Assembly: GCF_002086735.1 (NCBI RefSeq)
Contig: NZ_MVIJ01000003.1
Coordinates: 147,980-211,979, forward strand
From: Mycobacterium scrofulaceum
Lineage (GTDB): Bacteria > Actinomycetota > Actinomycetes > Mycobacteriales > Mycobacteriaceae
DNA length: 64,000 nt
Direction: 5' to 3'
The notes under the pieces were generated by a model, which saw only the letters and a program-made list of their open reading frames with translations, made no database searches and was not told where the DNA came from. The stretch's first letter is position 1; every line of letters starts with the position of its first letter. A program made the translations under genes and the position numbers. Below are positions 8,912-17,631 of this stretch, piece after piece.

Positions 8912-9080
8912 GTCGCTCCTCCCCAGAGCCATCCCGCGGTCGCGAGCGTCCCGGCAGTGTCCACGCACTTCAGCCGAGGAGATGACATCTCGCTTCCTTT
9001 CTCACGCTGCACTCGGTCGATGTGCCGCCAGATCGTCCGGTCACGTGCCCAGCGGACCTCGTATGTGAGACCGCATCGCC

Positions 9081-10214
9081 TCAGCCGAGTGATCCCTCGG
9101 CGGGCGGATAAATCAGTACGCCACGGATATTGGCGCCGGCGTGCATGTCGGCGTAGCCGTCGTTGACCTTCTCCAGGGGGTAGGTGCGGGTGACCATGGA
9201 TTCGAGGTCCACCTGCCCGGCGCTGTACAACTCGAGGATCTTAGGGATGTCGGCACGGGGATTGCCCGAGCCGTAGAGGGTTCCGACAATCTGCTTCTCG
9301 GTCAGGGTGAGGTCCATCAGATTAGCCCGGATCTCCCGTTCCAGCATTGGGTGGATGTTGGTGACCACCAGCCGGCCACGCTTGGCCGTCATGGCCAGCG
9401 CCTGGCCGACCAGTTGGCCGTCACCGACTCCCATAGCACAGATGAACTTGTCTACGCCGCGGTTCCAGGTAGCTTCGGCAACAACGGCTTTCGCCTCGTT
9501 CCAGTCGGCCGCGGTATGAGTGGCTCCCATCTTGACCGCTTCGGCCCGTTTGTACTCCGAGGGGTCGATGACGGTGATGGTGCGGGCACCCGCGAGCCGC
9601 GCGCCCTGGACTGCCGCGGCGCCGATGCCACCGACCCCGGCGATGGCAACGGTGTCGCCCGGCCTGACGTTGGCGGCATAGACCGATGATCCCCAACCGG
9701 TGATGAAGCCGCAGCCCAGAAGACAGGCCAGGTCGAGGCGATAGTGGTCCGGGATCTTCACGCAACTGGCCTCGTGCACCACGGTGTGGTGGGCAAACGA
9801 GCCGATACCGCAGGCCAGCGCGAGGTCGTCGCCACCGAGATGGTGGCGAGCGGTGCCGTCGTGAATCTGCATGCCCGAGTAGATCTTTGCGCCGAGGTCG
9901 CACAGACTCTGGTGGCCCGTCGAGCACGACGGGCACCGTCCGCACGACGGGATGAAGCTGAACACCACGTGGTCGCCCGGCGACAGCCACGACACGTGCT
10001 CACCGACGGCCTTGACCACGCCCGCGCCCTCGTGCCCGCCGATGCAGGGCAATCGGATCGGCATGTCGCCGGTGACGAGATGGTCGTCGGAGTGACACAT
10101 GCCCGAAGCGTGTAGTTCGATCAGCACCTCGGTCGCCTTCGGCGCGTCGAGCTCGATGGACTCGATGGACCAGGGTGTGTTGCGTTCGAACAAGACCGCT
10201 GCTTGAGTCTGCAC
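9081..10214 (-). CDS. NDMA-dependent (mycofactocin-type) zinc alcohol dehydrogenase
   Basis: A 377-residue medium-chain dehydrogenase. Catalytic zinc ligands are Cys40, His61-Glu62 and a cysteine near 168 (LLGCGFITG); the structural zinc site is C91, C94, C97 and C105; the cofactor motif GVGGIG is near 196. The wording of the first 110 residues (CHSDDHLVTGD, SFIPSCGRC, GHQSLCDLGAK) matches the actinobacterial NDMA-dependent alcohol dehydrogenases, which keep their nicotinamide bound and pass electrons to mycofactocin. The GTG start at 10214 has GGAAGGGA 8 nt upstream. It lies 16 nt behind the aldehyde dehydrogenase, and the pair would convert an alcohol to an acid. Confidence 0.9.
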   Translation of the reverse strand: MQTQAAVLFERNTPWSIESIELDAPKATEVLIELHASGMCHSDDHLVTGDMPIRLPCIGGHEGAGVVKAVGEHVSWLSPGDHVVFSFIPSCGRCPSCSTGHQSLCDLGAKIYSGMQIHDGTARHHLGGDDLALACGIGSFAHHTVVHEASCVKIPDHYRLDLACLLGCGFITGWGSSVYAANVRPGDTVAIAGVGGIGAAAVQGARLAGARTITVIDPSEYKRAEAVKMGATHTAADWNEAKAVVAEATWNRGVDKFICAMGVGDGQLVGQALAMTAKRGRLVVTNIHPMLEREIRANLMDLTLTEKQIVGTLYGSGNPRADIPKILELYSAGQVDLESMVTRTYPLEKVNDGYADMHAGANIRGVLIYPPAEGSLG

Positions 10215-10230
10215 TGGAATCCCTTCCGGC

Positions 10231-11694
10231 TCAACGGATGATGGCTTGATGCTCGACAAACCCGGCGATGCCCTCGGGGCCCCCCTCGCGGCCGATGCCG
10301 GACTGCTTGAATCCGCCGAACGGGCTGGCGAAGTCGAGCACGGCGGTCGAGTTGACGGCCACGGAACCCACCAGCAGCTGGGCCGCCACCGCCGCCGCCC
10401 GTTCCGCGTCGGCAGACCACACCGCGCCGACCAGCCCGTACCGGGAGTCGTTGGCGATGGCCACCGCCTCAGCGACGTCGTCGGCGCCGGTGTCGTCGTA
10501 GGCGATCACGACCGCGACCGGTCCGAAGACCTCTTCGCGGGCGATCTCCATGTCGTTGGTCGCGGCGACGACCGCGGGAGAGAGGAACCACCCTGGACGG
10601 TTGGGCCGCTCGCCGCCGACCAACACGGTGGCGCCGTCCTGCCGCGCGCGCCGCAGGAACCCCTCGACCCTGTCGCGCGCAGCCTCGTTGATCAGCGGAC
10701 CGATATCGGTGACCCGGTCGGCGGGATCCCCGACGATCAGCTCGGCGACGGCGGCCGTCAGTGCGGCCACAAATTCGTCGTAGCGGCTGCGCGGCAACAC
10801 GATTCGCGTCAGAGCGGCGCACAGCTGACCGTTGTTGCCCATCACGCCGGCGACCAAACCCGGCACCGTCGTCTCAAGCGGCGCATCGGGCAGCACGATG
10901 GCCGCGGACTTGCCGCCCAGTTCGGTGCTGCAGCGGCGGATTCGGGAGCCACACGACGCTGCGATCCTGGCACCGACGGCCGTCGAGCCGGTGAAGCTGA
11001 CCTTGTCGACCCCCGGATGTTCGGTGAGCAGCTCGCCGGTTTCAGCGCCCCCGTTGACGACGTTGACGACTCCGTCGGGCAGTCCAGCTTCCTCGATCGC
11101 CTCCATCAGCACGCCGAATTCGAGCGGGGCATCGGGCGCCGGCTTGAGCACCACTGTGCACCCCGCCGCCAGGGCGGGGCCGAGCTTTAGCGCTGCGATG
11201 AACAGCGGTGTGTTCCATGGCACGATGGCGCCGACCACGCCGACGGGAAGCTGACGCACCTCGACGGTGCCGCCCGTCACCGATGGACGGGTGGTCGAGA
11301 AGGGATAGTGCGGGGTGATCGACGCGTAGGCGCGCAGCACGCCGACCGCGGTGATGACCTGACCGAAGGTGCTCCAGGATCGCGGCGAGCCGATCTCCGC
11401 GGTGGTCAGGTCGGCCAGTTCACCCTTGCGGGCGCTCAGCGCGTCGGCGAGTCGCCCCAATGCGGCACCGCGATCGGCAGGAGCGACCCGCCCCCACGAC
11501 TGCAGCGCGCCGCGGGCGGCGGCGACCGCGGCGCCCACGTCGTCGGGGCCGGCAATACCGACGGTGCCCAGCAGCTCGCCGGTGGCCGGCGACGTCACAT
11601 CCAGTGTTCCGGCGTGCGCGCCCGACACCCATTTGCCTGCGGCATAGCTTGCCGCCAACTCCACCATGGGCACCGATTCTGGCAGCAATGTCAT
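10231..11694 (-). CDS. Aldehyde dehydrogenase
   Basis: A 487-residue NAD(P)-dependent aldehyde dehydrogenase. PWNTPLF near residue 155 is the cofactor-binding segment, ELGGKSA carries the catalytic glutamate, and GNNGQLCAAL carries the nucleophile Cys292; the C-terminal PFGGFKQSGIGREGG block is complete. It is first in a two-gene leftward operon with the zinc alcohol dehydrogenase, so it probably oxidises the aldehyde made there. The ATG start has no clear ribosome site; codon 10 (ATG) is an alternative. Confidence 0.92.
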   Translation of the reverse strand: MTLLPESVPMVELAASYAAGKWVSGAHAGTLDVTSPATGELLGTVGIAGPDDVGAAVAAARGALQSWGRVAPADRGAALGRLADALSARKGELADLTTAEIGSPRSWSTFGQVITAVGVLRAYASITPHYPFSTTRPSVTGGTVEVRQLPVGVVGAIVPWNTPLFIAALKLGPALAAGCTVVLKPAPDAPLEFGVLMEAIEEAGLPDGVVNVVNGGAETGELLTEHPGVDKVSFTGSTAVGARIAASCGSRIRRCSTELGGKSAAIVLPDAPLETTVPGLVAGVMGNNGQLCAALTRIVLPRSRYDEFVAALTAAVAELIVGDPADRVTDIGPLINEAARDRVEGFLRRARQDGATVLVGGERPNRPGWFLSPAVVAATNDMEIAREEVFGPVAVVIAYDDTGADDVAEAVAIANDSRYGLVGAVWSADAERAAAVAAQLLVGSVAVNSTAVLDFASPFGGFKQSGIGREGGPEGIAGFVEHQAIIR

Positions 11695-11772
11695 CTTTGG
11701 ACAAGCAGTCCATTGGCTACGAAGCGACGATTTAGTTTCAGGTCTTCACTTTTTCTGACAGTATTGGTCACT

Positions 11773-12207
11773 ATGACTGCATCGCCCGATAACGACGCCG
11801 ACGGTAATTCCGGACGGCCGTGGGACCTGGTCGTGGAGCAGGGCAAGGTCGCCGAGTTCGCTGAGGCCATGTTGTGCGACGATCCCGCCTACCGTGGTCC
11901 TGACGCGATCATCCCGCCGACATTCCTGACGACCGCAGGCCGCTGGGCCCCGGCCGGTGTCCGGGTTGACGTGGGTTTCGACCGCAAGCGCTTGCTGCAC
12001 GGCGAACAGGAATACACCTTTCACTCCGCCCCGCCCGCGGCCGGTGACGTCCTGACCGCACGGGAGAGGATCGTCGACCGGTACTCGAAACCGGGCAAAC
12101 GTGGGGGCACGATGCGTTTCGCCACCGTGGTTACTGAGTACCGCGACGCCGGCGGAGCGCTCGTCGCCGAGGCCAAAGCCACCTTCATCGAGACGGCCCC
12201 CCGATGA
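11773..12207 (+). CDS. MaoC-like dehydratase, N-terminal-domain type
   Basis: A 144-residue protein of the FAS1-like dehydratase/MaoC_N type, a hotdog-fold half without the active-site motif. The stretch PPTFLTTAGRWAP and the closing strands EYRDAGGALVAEAKATFIE are characteristic. It pairs with the following gene, with which it shares a 4-nt ATGA overlap, to form a two-subunit enoyl-CoA hydratase of the HadAB/ChsH type. No ribosome site is seen, so a leaderless message is possible. The 78-nt gap upstream separates it from the divergent aldehyde dehydrogenase. Confidence 0.85.
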   Translation: MTASPDNDADGNSGRPWDLVVEQGKVAEFAEAMLCDDPAYRGPDAIIPPTFLTTAGRWAPAGVRVDVGFDRKRLLHGEQEYTFHSAPPAAGDVLTARERIVDRYSKPGKRGGTMRFATVVTEYRDAGGALVAEAKATFIETAPR

Positions 12208-12689
12208 GTCCCGGCGACGGCGCAGGCGGACAGACCACGACGACCACCGCATTGCGTGTCGGCGTGCAGGCGCCGGTCCGCGAGTTCGGACCACTGACTC
12301 GGCAGATGTTCGTCCGCTACGCAGGCGCGTCCGGTGATTTCAACCCCATGCATTACGACGATCAACTCGCGCGTTCCGCCGGCTACCCTTCGGTGTTCGC
12401 CCAGGGCATGTTCTCCGCGGCGCTACTGGCCGGGTTCGCCACCGATTGGCTGGGCGCGGGCAGCGTGCGCCGTTTCGGCGTCCGCTTTCGCGAGCAGGTC
12501 TGGCCGGGCGACGTGTTGACCTGCTCGGGCACCGTGACCGCCGTGTCGGCGGAGCCTGACGCCGAACGGGTGATCGTGGAGTTGACCGCTACCCGGCAGA
12601 CGGGCGGCGTCGCGATCACCGGCACCGCCGAGTTCGTCAACCCGCGGAACGCCGCTCGATGCGGCGCGGGTGACGCGGATCGGCCATAG
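12204..12689 (+). CDS. MaoC-like enoyl-CoA hydratase, catalytic subunit
   Basis: A 161-residue hotdog-fold protein with the hydratase-2 motif GDFNPMHYD, giving catalytic Asp45 and His50. With the preceding N-type half it should make an enoyl-CoA hydratase that accepts bulky acyl-CoAs, since the non-catalytic partner opens the substrate tunnel in such heterodimers. It is followed after 12 nt by the double-TetR regulator on the same strand. Confidence 0.88.
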   Translation: MSPGDGAGGQTTTTTALRVGVQAPVREFGPLTRQMFVRYAGASGDFNPMHYDDQLARSAGYPSVFAQGMFSAALLAGFATDWLGAGSVRRFGVRFREQVWPGDVLTCSGTVTAVSAEPDAERVIVELTATRQTGGVAITGTAEFVNPRNAARCGAGDADRP

Positions 12690-12701
12690 GCTGGAAACAT
12701 T

Positions 12702-14042
12702 ATGTCCGAAGCCTCGATCGTCCGCCGGGCCAGCTACGGCCCCTCCAGCCCCGCAGTGGGCGCTCGCGGTGCCAACACCCGGGGCCGTATCGCCGAGGTC
12801 TCGCTGGAGCTATTCGGCCGGGTGGGCTACTTCGACACCTCGGTCGACGCGATAGCCAAAGCGGCAGGGGTGTCCCGGGCCACCCTGTACCAGTACTTCA
12901 AAGGCAAGGACGAGATCTTCCTGGAGCTGCTCAACGAATGCGGCAGCGCGTTGTTTCGGGTGGCGCGTCGCATCGGTCCGCTCGGCCCGGACGAGGTCGG
13001 CTTCGACAATCTGAACTGGTGGCTAGGGGAGTGGAGTTGGGTGTTCGACAAATACTCCACGATGTTCGTGCAGTGGACGGCGATCGCCTCGTCGGACACC
13101 AAGGTGCGTCCCGAAATCACCCGGTTTGTACGCGGTTATAACCACCGCCTCGCGGAGCGGCTCGCCGGCTCGGGCCTCAACGGCCTGGACCCGGAGGTCG
13201 CGGCCATGGCGATGACCGCGCTGGTGCACCGCATCAATCTGTTCGTACATACCGACCGCGCTTATGGCCGTAGCGCCAAGGATGCGGTCGACACGTTGTC
13301 GGTATTCCTGCAGCTGATGTTGTTCCCTGACACCCCACGATCGGTGCTGCGGTCACTGTCTTTGCACGCCAGCACGGATCCGGCGGCCGACATCGACGCC
13401 CTCAAGGCACCTCCGGCCCCAGACATCGCGGGGCTCTCGATCAGCGAGCGCACCACCAGCCTCAGTAAGCGCGCCGTCACCACCGTAAATGCTTTGGCCG
13501 ATGCCGGCGCAGCCCAGTTCCGCGCCCGGGGCTATCGCAGCACCAGTGTCGATGACATTGTCGAGGCGGCCAACGTGGCGCGGGGCACGTTCTACAAGTA
13601 CTTCAGCGACAAGCAGGATCTGCTCGCCGCCGTGGCCGCCGAAATTTACGGGGCCGGAACGGCATTCGCCCACCGGATCGCCGACGTCGACCCAGTGGCC
13701 AAGAAGTCGACGCTGCGGCACTGGCTGCGTACCTACGTCGAGTTCTACGACCGGTATTCGGGATGCATCGAAGCGTGGGTCGAAGGCGCCACCGACGACC
13801 CCACCATCGTGAGCATCGGGGAGAACGGCCAGGTGCAGATGGATATCGGCGCGGCCAGGATGCTGATCCGCGGACCGGGTCGGTATCCGTTCGACCCGGT
13901 GGTCTCCGCACTGATCCTGCGTGCGCTCGTCACCCGGGTGCCGCAGGCCGCTCTCGATCTGCCCGAACCGATTGACGCCGACGAGCTCGTCGATGTGTTA
14001 ATGACTTGCATCAACCGCGGATTCTTCGGACGCGCGAAGTAG
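12702..14042 (+). CDS. Transcriptional regulator with two tandem TetR domains
   Basis: A 446-residue regulator that contains two complete TetR units. The first HTH (VDAIAKAAGVSRATLYQYF) is near residues 48-67 and the second (VDDIVEAANVARGTFYKYF) near 282-300, each followed by its own helical ligand-binding half. The same double architecture is known from Mce3R of M. tuberculosis. One chain should act as a pseudo-dimer, and its site need not be a perfect palindrome. It is co-directional with the MaoC pair and convergent with the CoA-transferase. Its targets are not known; nothing links it directly to the operators described here. Confidence 0.9.
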   Translation: MSEASIVRRASYGPSSPAVGARGANTRGRIAEVSLELFGRVGYFDTSVDAIAKAAGVSRATLYQYFKGKDEIFLELLNECGSALFRVARRIGPLGPDEVGFDNLNWWLGEWSWVFDKYSTMFVQWTAIASSDTKVRPEITRFVRGYNHRLAERLAGSGLNGLDPEVAAMAMTALVHRINLFVHTDRAYGRSAKDAVDTLSVFLQLMLFPDTPRSVLRSLSLHASTDPAADIDALKAPPAPDIAGLSISERTTSLSKRAVTTVNALADAGAAQFRARGYRSTSVDDIVEAANVARGTFYKYFSDKQDLLAAVAAEIYGAGTAFAHRIADVDPVAKKSTLRHWLRTYVEFYDRYSGCIEAWVEGATDDPTIVSIGENGQVQMDIGAARMLIRGPGRYPFDPVVSALILRALVTRVPQAALDLPEPIDADELVDVLMTCINRGFFGRAK

Positions 14043-14055
14043 ATCGAGTCCTGAG

Positions 14056-15246
14056 CTATGCCGTCGTAACACCAGCGGCGATGAGTTCGTCGGTCGCCTG
14101 TGCGGAATATCCCAACTCGTGCAAAATCTTTCGGCTGTGCTCGCCCAGCGCGGGCACGTCACCAATCACCGGATCGACGCCTGCCAGGCCCGCGGGCGGC
14201 GGCAGCGCGGCAGCCGGACCGCCGGGCGTCTGAATCTCGTGCCATCGATCCCGGCCGACGAGTACCGGATGTAGCCACAAGTGATCAACACCGTTCATGC
14301 GCGCGTGCGCCACGCCGGCGCTCTGCAGGCGCGCTTCGAGTTCTTCAGCGCTCAGCCGCGCCGCCACGGTGGTGATAATCGACTCCAACTCATCGCGGTG
14401 CGCTACCCGATCAGGGTTCGTAGCGAACCGCGGTTCGTCGACGAGATCTCTTCTTTCCAAGACGATTTCGCAGAACCTCAGCCATTCGGCTGAATTCTGC
14501 ACGCCCAGCAACACGGTGCCGCCGTCGCCCGCGGTCACCGGGCCGTACGGGGCGATCGTCGGATGCCGCGCGCCGGTGCGTGGTGGCGCCTTTCCCCCGT
14601 AGCGGCCGTAGTAGAGGGGTTGGGACATCCATTCGACCAACGCGTCGAATAACGACACCGAGACCGGCCGCACCGCGCCGGTGGTGGCGCGGGTGTAAAG
14701 CGCGGTGAGGATTCCGGAGAAGGCGAACATGCCGGCGGCGATGTCGGCGATCGATACACCGGTGCGCGCCACCTCCGCCGGCGAACCGGTCACCGACAAC
14801 AACCCGGCCTCGGCTTGTACCAAAAGGTCGTAGGCCTTGCGGTCGCGCCAAGGTCCGTCCTGTCCATAGCCGCTGATGGTCGCCGTGATGGTCCGTGGGT
14901 GCGCGCGCGCCACCGATTCGGTGTCCAAGCCCATCCGAGCCGCGGCACCCGGCGCCAGGTTTTGCACCAGCACGTCGGCGCCCTCGAGTAGACGCTCAAC
15001 GATGCGTCTGCCCTCGGGCTGCTTGAGGTCGACAGTCAACGACTCTTTGCCACGATTGAGCCAGACGAAGTAGCTCGACTCCCCGTGCACTGTGCGGTCG
15101 TAGCCGCGGGCGAAATCGCCGCCCTGCGGACGCTCGACCTTGATTACCCGTGCGCCGAGGTCCGCCAGCTGTCGGGTGGCGTACGGCGCGGCGACCGCCT
15201 GCTCGAGGCTCACGACGGTTATGCCGGCCAGTGGCGCACTCGTCAT
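14056..15246 (-). CDS. CaiB/BaiF (family III) CoA-transferase
   Basis: A 396-residue family III CoA-transferase that would move CoA between an acyl-CoA donor and a free acid. The N-terminal PLAGITVVSLEQAVAAPYATRQLADLGA region and the catalytic aspartate, Asp168 in GVSIADIAAG, are present. The ATG at 15246 is chosen because the protein begins there with the family-typical N-terminus; the reading to 15339 adds 31 unconserved residues. It is divergent from the racemase gene at 15465, across a 218-nt gap that holds small inverted repeats (TGACG-GATA-CGTCA at 15354-15367) of uncertain meaning. Confidence 0.9.
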   Translation of the reverse strand: MTSAPLAGITVVSLEQAVAAPYATRQLADLGARVIKVERPQGGDFARGYDRTVHGESSYFVWLNRGKESLTVDLKQPEGRRIVERLLEGADVLVQNLAPGAAARMGLDTESVARAHPRTITATISGYGQDGPWRDRKAYDLLVQAEAGLLSVTGSPAEVARTGVSIADIAAGMFAFSGILTALYTRATTGAVRPVSVSLFDALVEWMSQPLYYGRYGGKAPPRTGARHPTIAPYGPVTAGDGGTVLLGVQNSAEWLRFCEIVLERRDLVDEPRFATNPDRVAHRDELESIITTVAARLSAEELEARLQSAGVAHARMNGVDHLWLHPVLVGRDRWHEIQTPGGPAAALPPPAGLAGVDPVIGDVPALGEHSRKILHELGYSAQATDELIAAGVTTA

Positions 15247-15464
15247 GTCGCCGGCGAATTCCGGGCCGGCTGACCGGTCCAACCGCCTGCCTCGTATTCG
15301 GCTGTAATACCCGAACCGCGGACGCACACAGTGCAGCACCCCCGAGGATTAGATGACGGATACGTCAGAAAATCATATCAGGATGACCTCGTAGCCCCTG
15401 GATGCATTGCGCAGACAGAAAACACCATATGTATGCGGTGTCAGATTATGGCTAGGCTCATCAG

Positions 15465-16538
15465 GTGGTAGATAGCTGCCCGCAGGCACCGGCGGGTCCT
15501 CTGAATGGCATTAAGGTCGTCGAACTCGCGGGCATGGGACCCGGGCCACACGCCGCAATGTTGCTCGCCGACCTGGGTGCCGAAGTGACGCGGGTTCAGC
15601 GGCCCGGGGGTGGTGGTGGGGGCGCCCAGCTGCGTGGGCGCCGGATCGTTTTCGCCGATCTCAAAGACGCCGCCGAGCTCAACGGGGTGCGCCACCTCAT
15701 CGACGATGCTGACGTTCTCATCGAGGGGTTCCGACCCGGCGTCGTCGAACGCCTCGGCCTCGGACCTGACGAATGCTGCCGTCGTAACCCGAGATTGGTT
15801 TACACCCGCATAACCGGATGGGGCCAGACCGGTCCCCGAGCTCGACAGGCCGGCCATGACATCAACTACGTCGGCCTCACCGGATTGCTTCACGCCATGG
15901 GTGACCCGGATCGTCCGCCGGCGCCACCCCTGAATCTGGTCGGCGACTACGGTGGTGGCTCGCTATTCGCGGTCGTGGGCGTCCTTGCCGCCTTGCTAGA
16001 GCGACACGCCTCGGGGCGAGGCCAGGTGATCGATGCCGCGATTGTCAACGGCGCACCGATGCTGGGCCACATCCTGTGGGCGATGCTCGGCGACGGCCGG
16101 TGGTCAGACGGGCGGGGTGACAACATCTTTGATGGCTCGGCGCCGTTCTACCGCACCTACGAATGCGCGGACGGTGGCTACGTCGCCGTGGGTGCGCTTG
16201 AACCGGCCTTCTTCGCCGAGTTGCTGCGGCTGCTGGAGATCGACCCGGACACTCTGGGCCCGCAACGGGAGCGTGCCGGCTGGCCCGCGATGCGGGATGC
16301 CCTGTCGGACAAATTCCGGGAGGAAACTCGGGACCACTGGGCGCGGGTTTTCTCGGATAGCGACGCATGCGTCACGCCGGTTCTGACCGCGACCGAGGCG
16401 ATCGACGATCCGCATATGCGGGCACGCAACGTGTTCGTCGACATCGATGGGATCCGTCAACCGGCGTCCGCGCCGCGCTTCTCCCGAACCCCGGCCGCGC
16501 AACCGCGGCCCGCGCGCGTGGCGCCTCGATCACGCTGA
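15465..16538 (+). CDS. Alpha-methylacyl-CoA racemase
   Basis: A 357-residue family III CoA-transferase-fold protein with the racemase signature: [11 protein letters not shown] gives catalytic His131 and NLVGDYGGG gives Asp161, as in M. tuberculosis MCR. It would interconvert R and S 2-methylacyl-CoA esters so that an S-specific acyl-CoA dehydrogenase can act, which points to a methyl-branched acyl chain as substrate of this island. The start is a GTG. The run of glycines at 49-53 (PGGGGGGAQ) is where many members have a longer loop. The 3' end overlaps the convergent dioxygenase by 9 nt. Confidence 0.9.
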   Translation: MVDSCPQAPAGPLNGIKVVELAGMGPGPHAAMLLADLGAEVTRVQRPGGGGGGAQLRGRRIVFADLKDAAELNGVRHLIDDADVLIEGFRPGVVERLGLGPDECCRRNPRLVYTRITGWGQTGPRARQAGHDINYVGLTGLLHAMGDPDRPPAPPLNLVGDYGGGSLFAVVGVLAALLERHASGRGQVIDAAIVNGAPMLGHILWAMLGDGRWSDGRGDNIFDGSAPFYRTYECADGGYVAVGALEPAFFAELLRLLEIDPDTLGPQRERAGWPAMRDALSDKFREETRDHWARVFSDSDACVTPVLTATEAIDDPHMRARNVFVDIDGIRQPASAPRFSRTPAAQPRPARVAPRSR

Positions 16539-17387
16539 CGCAGCGACGGCCATCCCGGTGATCCATTCCGGCACAGGCTCATAGACCATCGGGGTTACCG
16601 GCCGCCCACCGCCCGCGGCGCCCGCGGCAAGCCAGGTCCTGACCTCGTTGGCGCCCGCGCCCGCACGGGTGTGGGCGGTGTCGACGAGCCGAATCAGCGA
16701 AGCGACGTCCCAGTTCGACATGGCGTCCAACACTTCGGCGTCCCAATCGGGACGGATCTTGGTGCGCGCTGCCGCCATACCCTCGGCGATGATCCGAGCC
16801 CGGTCTTCGTCGCTGAGGTCGTAGGTATCGACCTCCAGACTCGGCGGGGAATGTGACAACCCTCCGGTCCCGATCACCAGCACCCGCTCGGCGATCCCGT
16901 CGAGGAACCGGCCAACTTCCGCGCCGAACTCGGCCACTCGACGGCCAGTCGGAAGCGGAGCCGTGGCACAGTTCACCGGCAGCGGGATGACCGGCTTGAC
17001 CGCCAAGTCGCCGAGCAGATCCCGAACGGGCTGGGCGAACGCGTGATCCAGTCCGATGTCACGACATGCCGCGACGTCGAACCCGGCCGACAGCAGGTGT
17101 TCGCACAGTCGGCGTGCCACCGCGGACGGGACATCAAGGTTGCCGGCCGGGTGGCCGCCTTCGGCCAGAATCGATGCGGACAACGCGACCCCGAAGGCGG
17201 GTACCACGTGTCGAAACGCGCGGCGGTGGTCACCGCCGAACACGATCACCACGTCGGGATCGAAGTGTTGCGCGCGTTCGGCCGCCGACGTCAGTGCCGA
17301 GCGGAACCTGCGACCGAAGGCGCGTTCGACATCGCGCTCCTTACCCGGGCTGTGGCTTGCACAGACAACCAGCCGCTCTGGCGTCAC
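16530..17387 (-). CDS. Class III extradiol ring-cleavage dioxygenase, MhpB/LigB-like
   Basis: A 285-residue type III extradiol dioxygenase. Counted from the GTG at 17387, His12 (CASHSP), His54 (GGDH), His115 (LDHAFAQP) and His179 (GGLSHSPP) line up with the MhpB metal and catalytic residues, and the C-terminal P-x-PEWITGM matches MhpB as well. It would cleave a catechol-like ring next to a hydroxyl group. GGAGG stands 8 nt before this GTG; an ATG two codons upstream and a GTG at 17414 are poorer choices. It has its own upstream site, operator A2, 19 nt from the start. Confidence 0.88.
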   Translation of the reverse strand: MTPERLVVCASHSPGKERDVERAFGRRFRSALTSAAERAQHFDPDVVIVFGGDHRRAFRHVVPAFGVALSASILAEGGHPAGNLDVPSAVARRLCEHLLSAGFDVAACRDIGLDHAFAQPVRDLLGDLAVKPVIPLPVNCATAPLPTGRRVAEFGAEVGRFLDGIAERVLVIGTGGLSHSPPSLEVDTYDLSDEDRARIIAEGMAAARTKIRPDWDAEVLDAMSNWDVASLIRLVDTAHTRAGAGANEVRTWLAAGAAGGGRPVTPMVYEPVPEWITGMAVAASA

Positions 17388-17406
17388 GTCCATCACCTCC
17401 GCTAGA

Positions 17407-17425
17407 AGTGACACTAATGTTAGAT
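17407..17425 (-). promoter_or_regulatory. Operator A2: second copy of the 19-bp element
   Basis: Read toward the dioxygenase gene, this is ATCTAACATTAGTGTCACT, which differs from A1 at 6238-6256 in one base. It fills the 60-nt gap between the small membrane protein and the dioxygenase. Same orientation and similar distance (19 nt here, 26 nt there) to the start codon argue for a shared regulatory function. Confidence 0.6.
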
Positions 17426-17447
17426 CAGTCGCCGGCCGACCACGGCA

Positions 17448-17615
17448 TCACACCGTAATGACGATGCCTTGCGTCAACGCCACGATGACGCCGAGGATCA
17501 CGATGAACGCCACGCATGCCGCGACAAGCCGGACGGTTTCTCGCTGCAGCGCGGCATTGGTCTGCGGAGGAAGAAAGAATTCAGCGGGCAGCTTGTTCAT
17601 GCGTTCGCTTGCCAC
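17448..17615 (-). CDS. Small single-span membrane protein (55 aa)
   Basis: A 55-residue protein starting at the second of two adjacent GTG codons, with AAAGGAG upstream. It has a short charged N-terminal part (MASERMNKLPAEFF) and one strongly hydrophobic helix (about residues 30-53, rich in V, I, A and L), ending four residues later. One segment with the positively charged side at the N-terminus predicts a single-pass membrane protein. It lies 16 nt behind the AveC-like gene on the same strand and may be its partner subunit. I do not recognise a family. Confidence 0.65.
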   Translation of the reverse strand: MASERMNKLPAEFFLPPQTNAALQRETVRLVAACVAFIVILGVIVALTQGIVITV

Positions 17616-17631
17616 CACGACTCCTTTCGGA

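Noticed and set aside
11755..11775. TGACAGTATTGGTCA before the MaoC pair as a further TGACAGT operator
   Set aside because: Only one half-site matches; the second arm agrees in four of seven positions with the wrong spacing.
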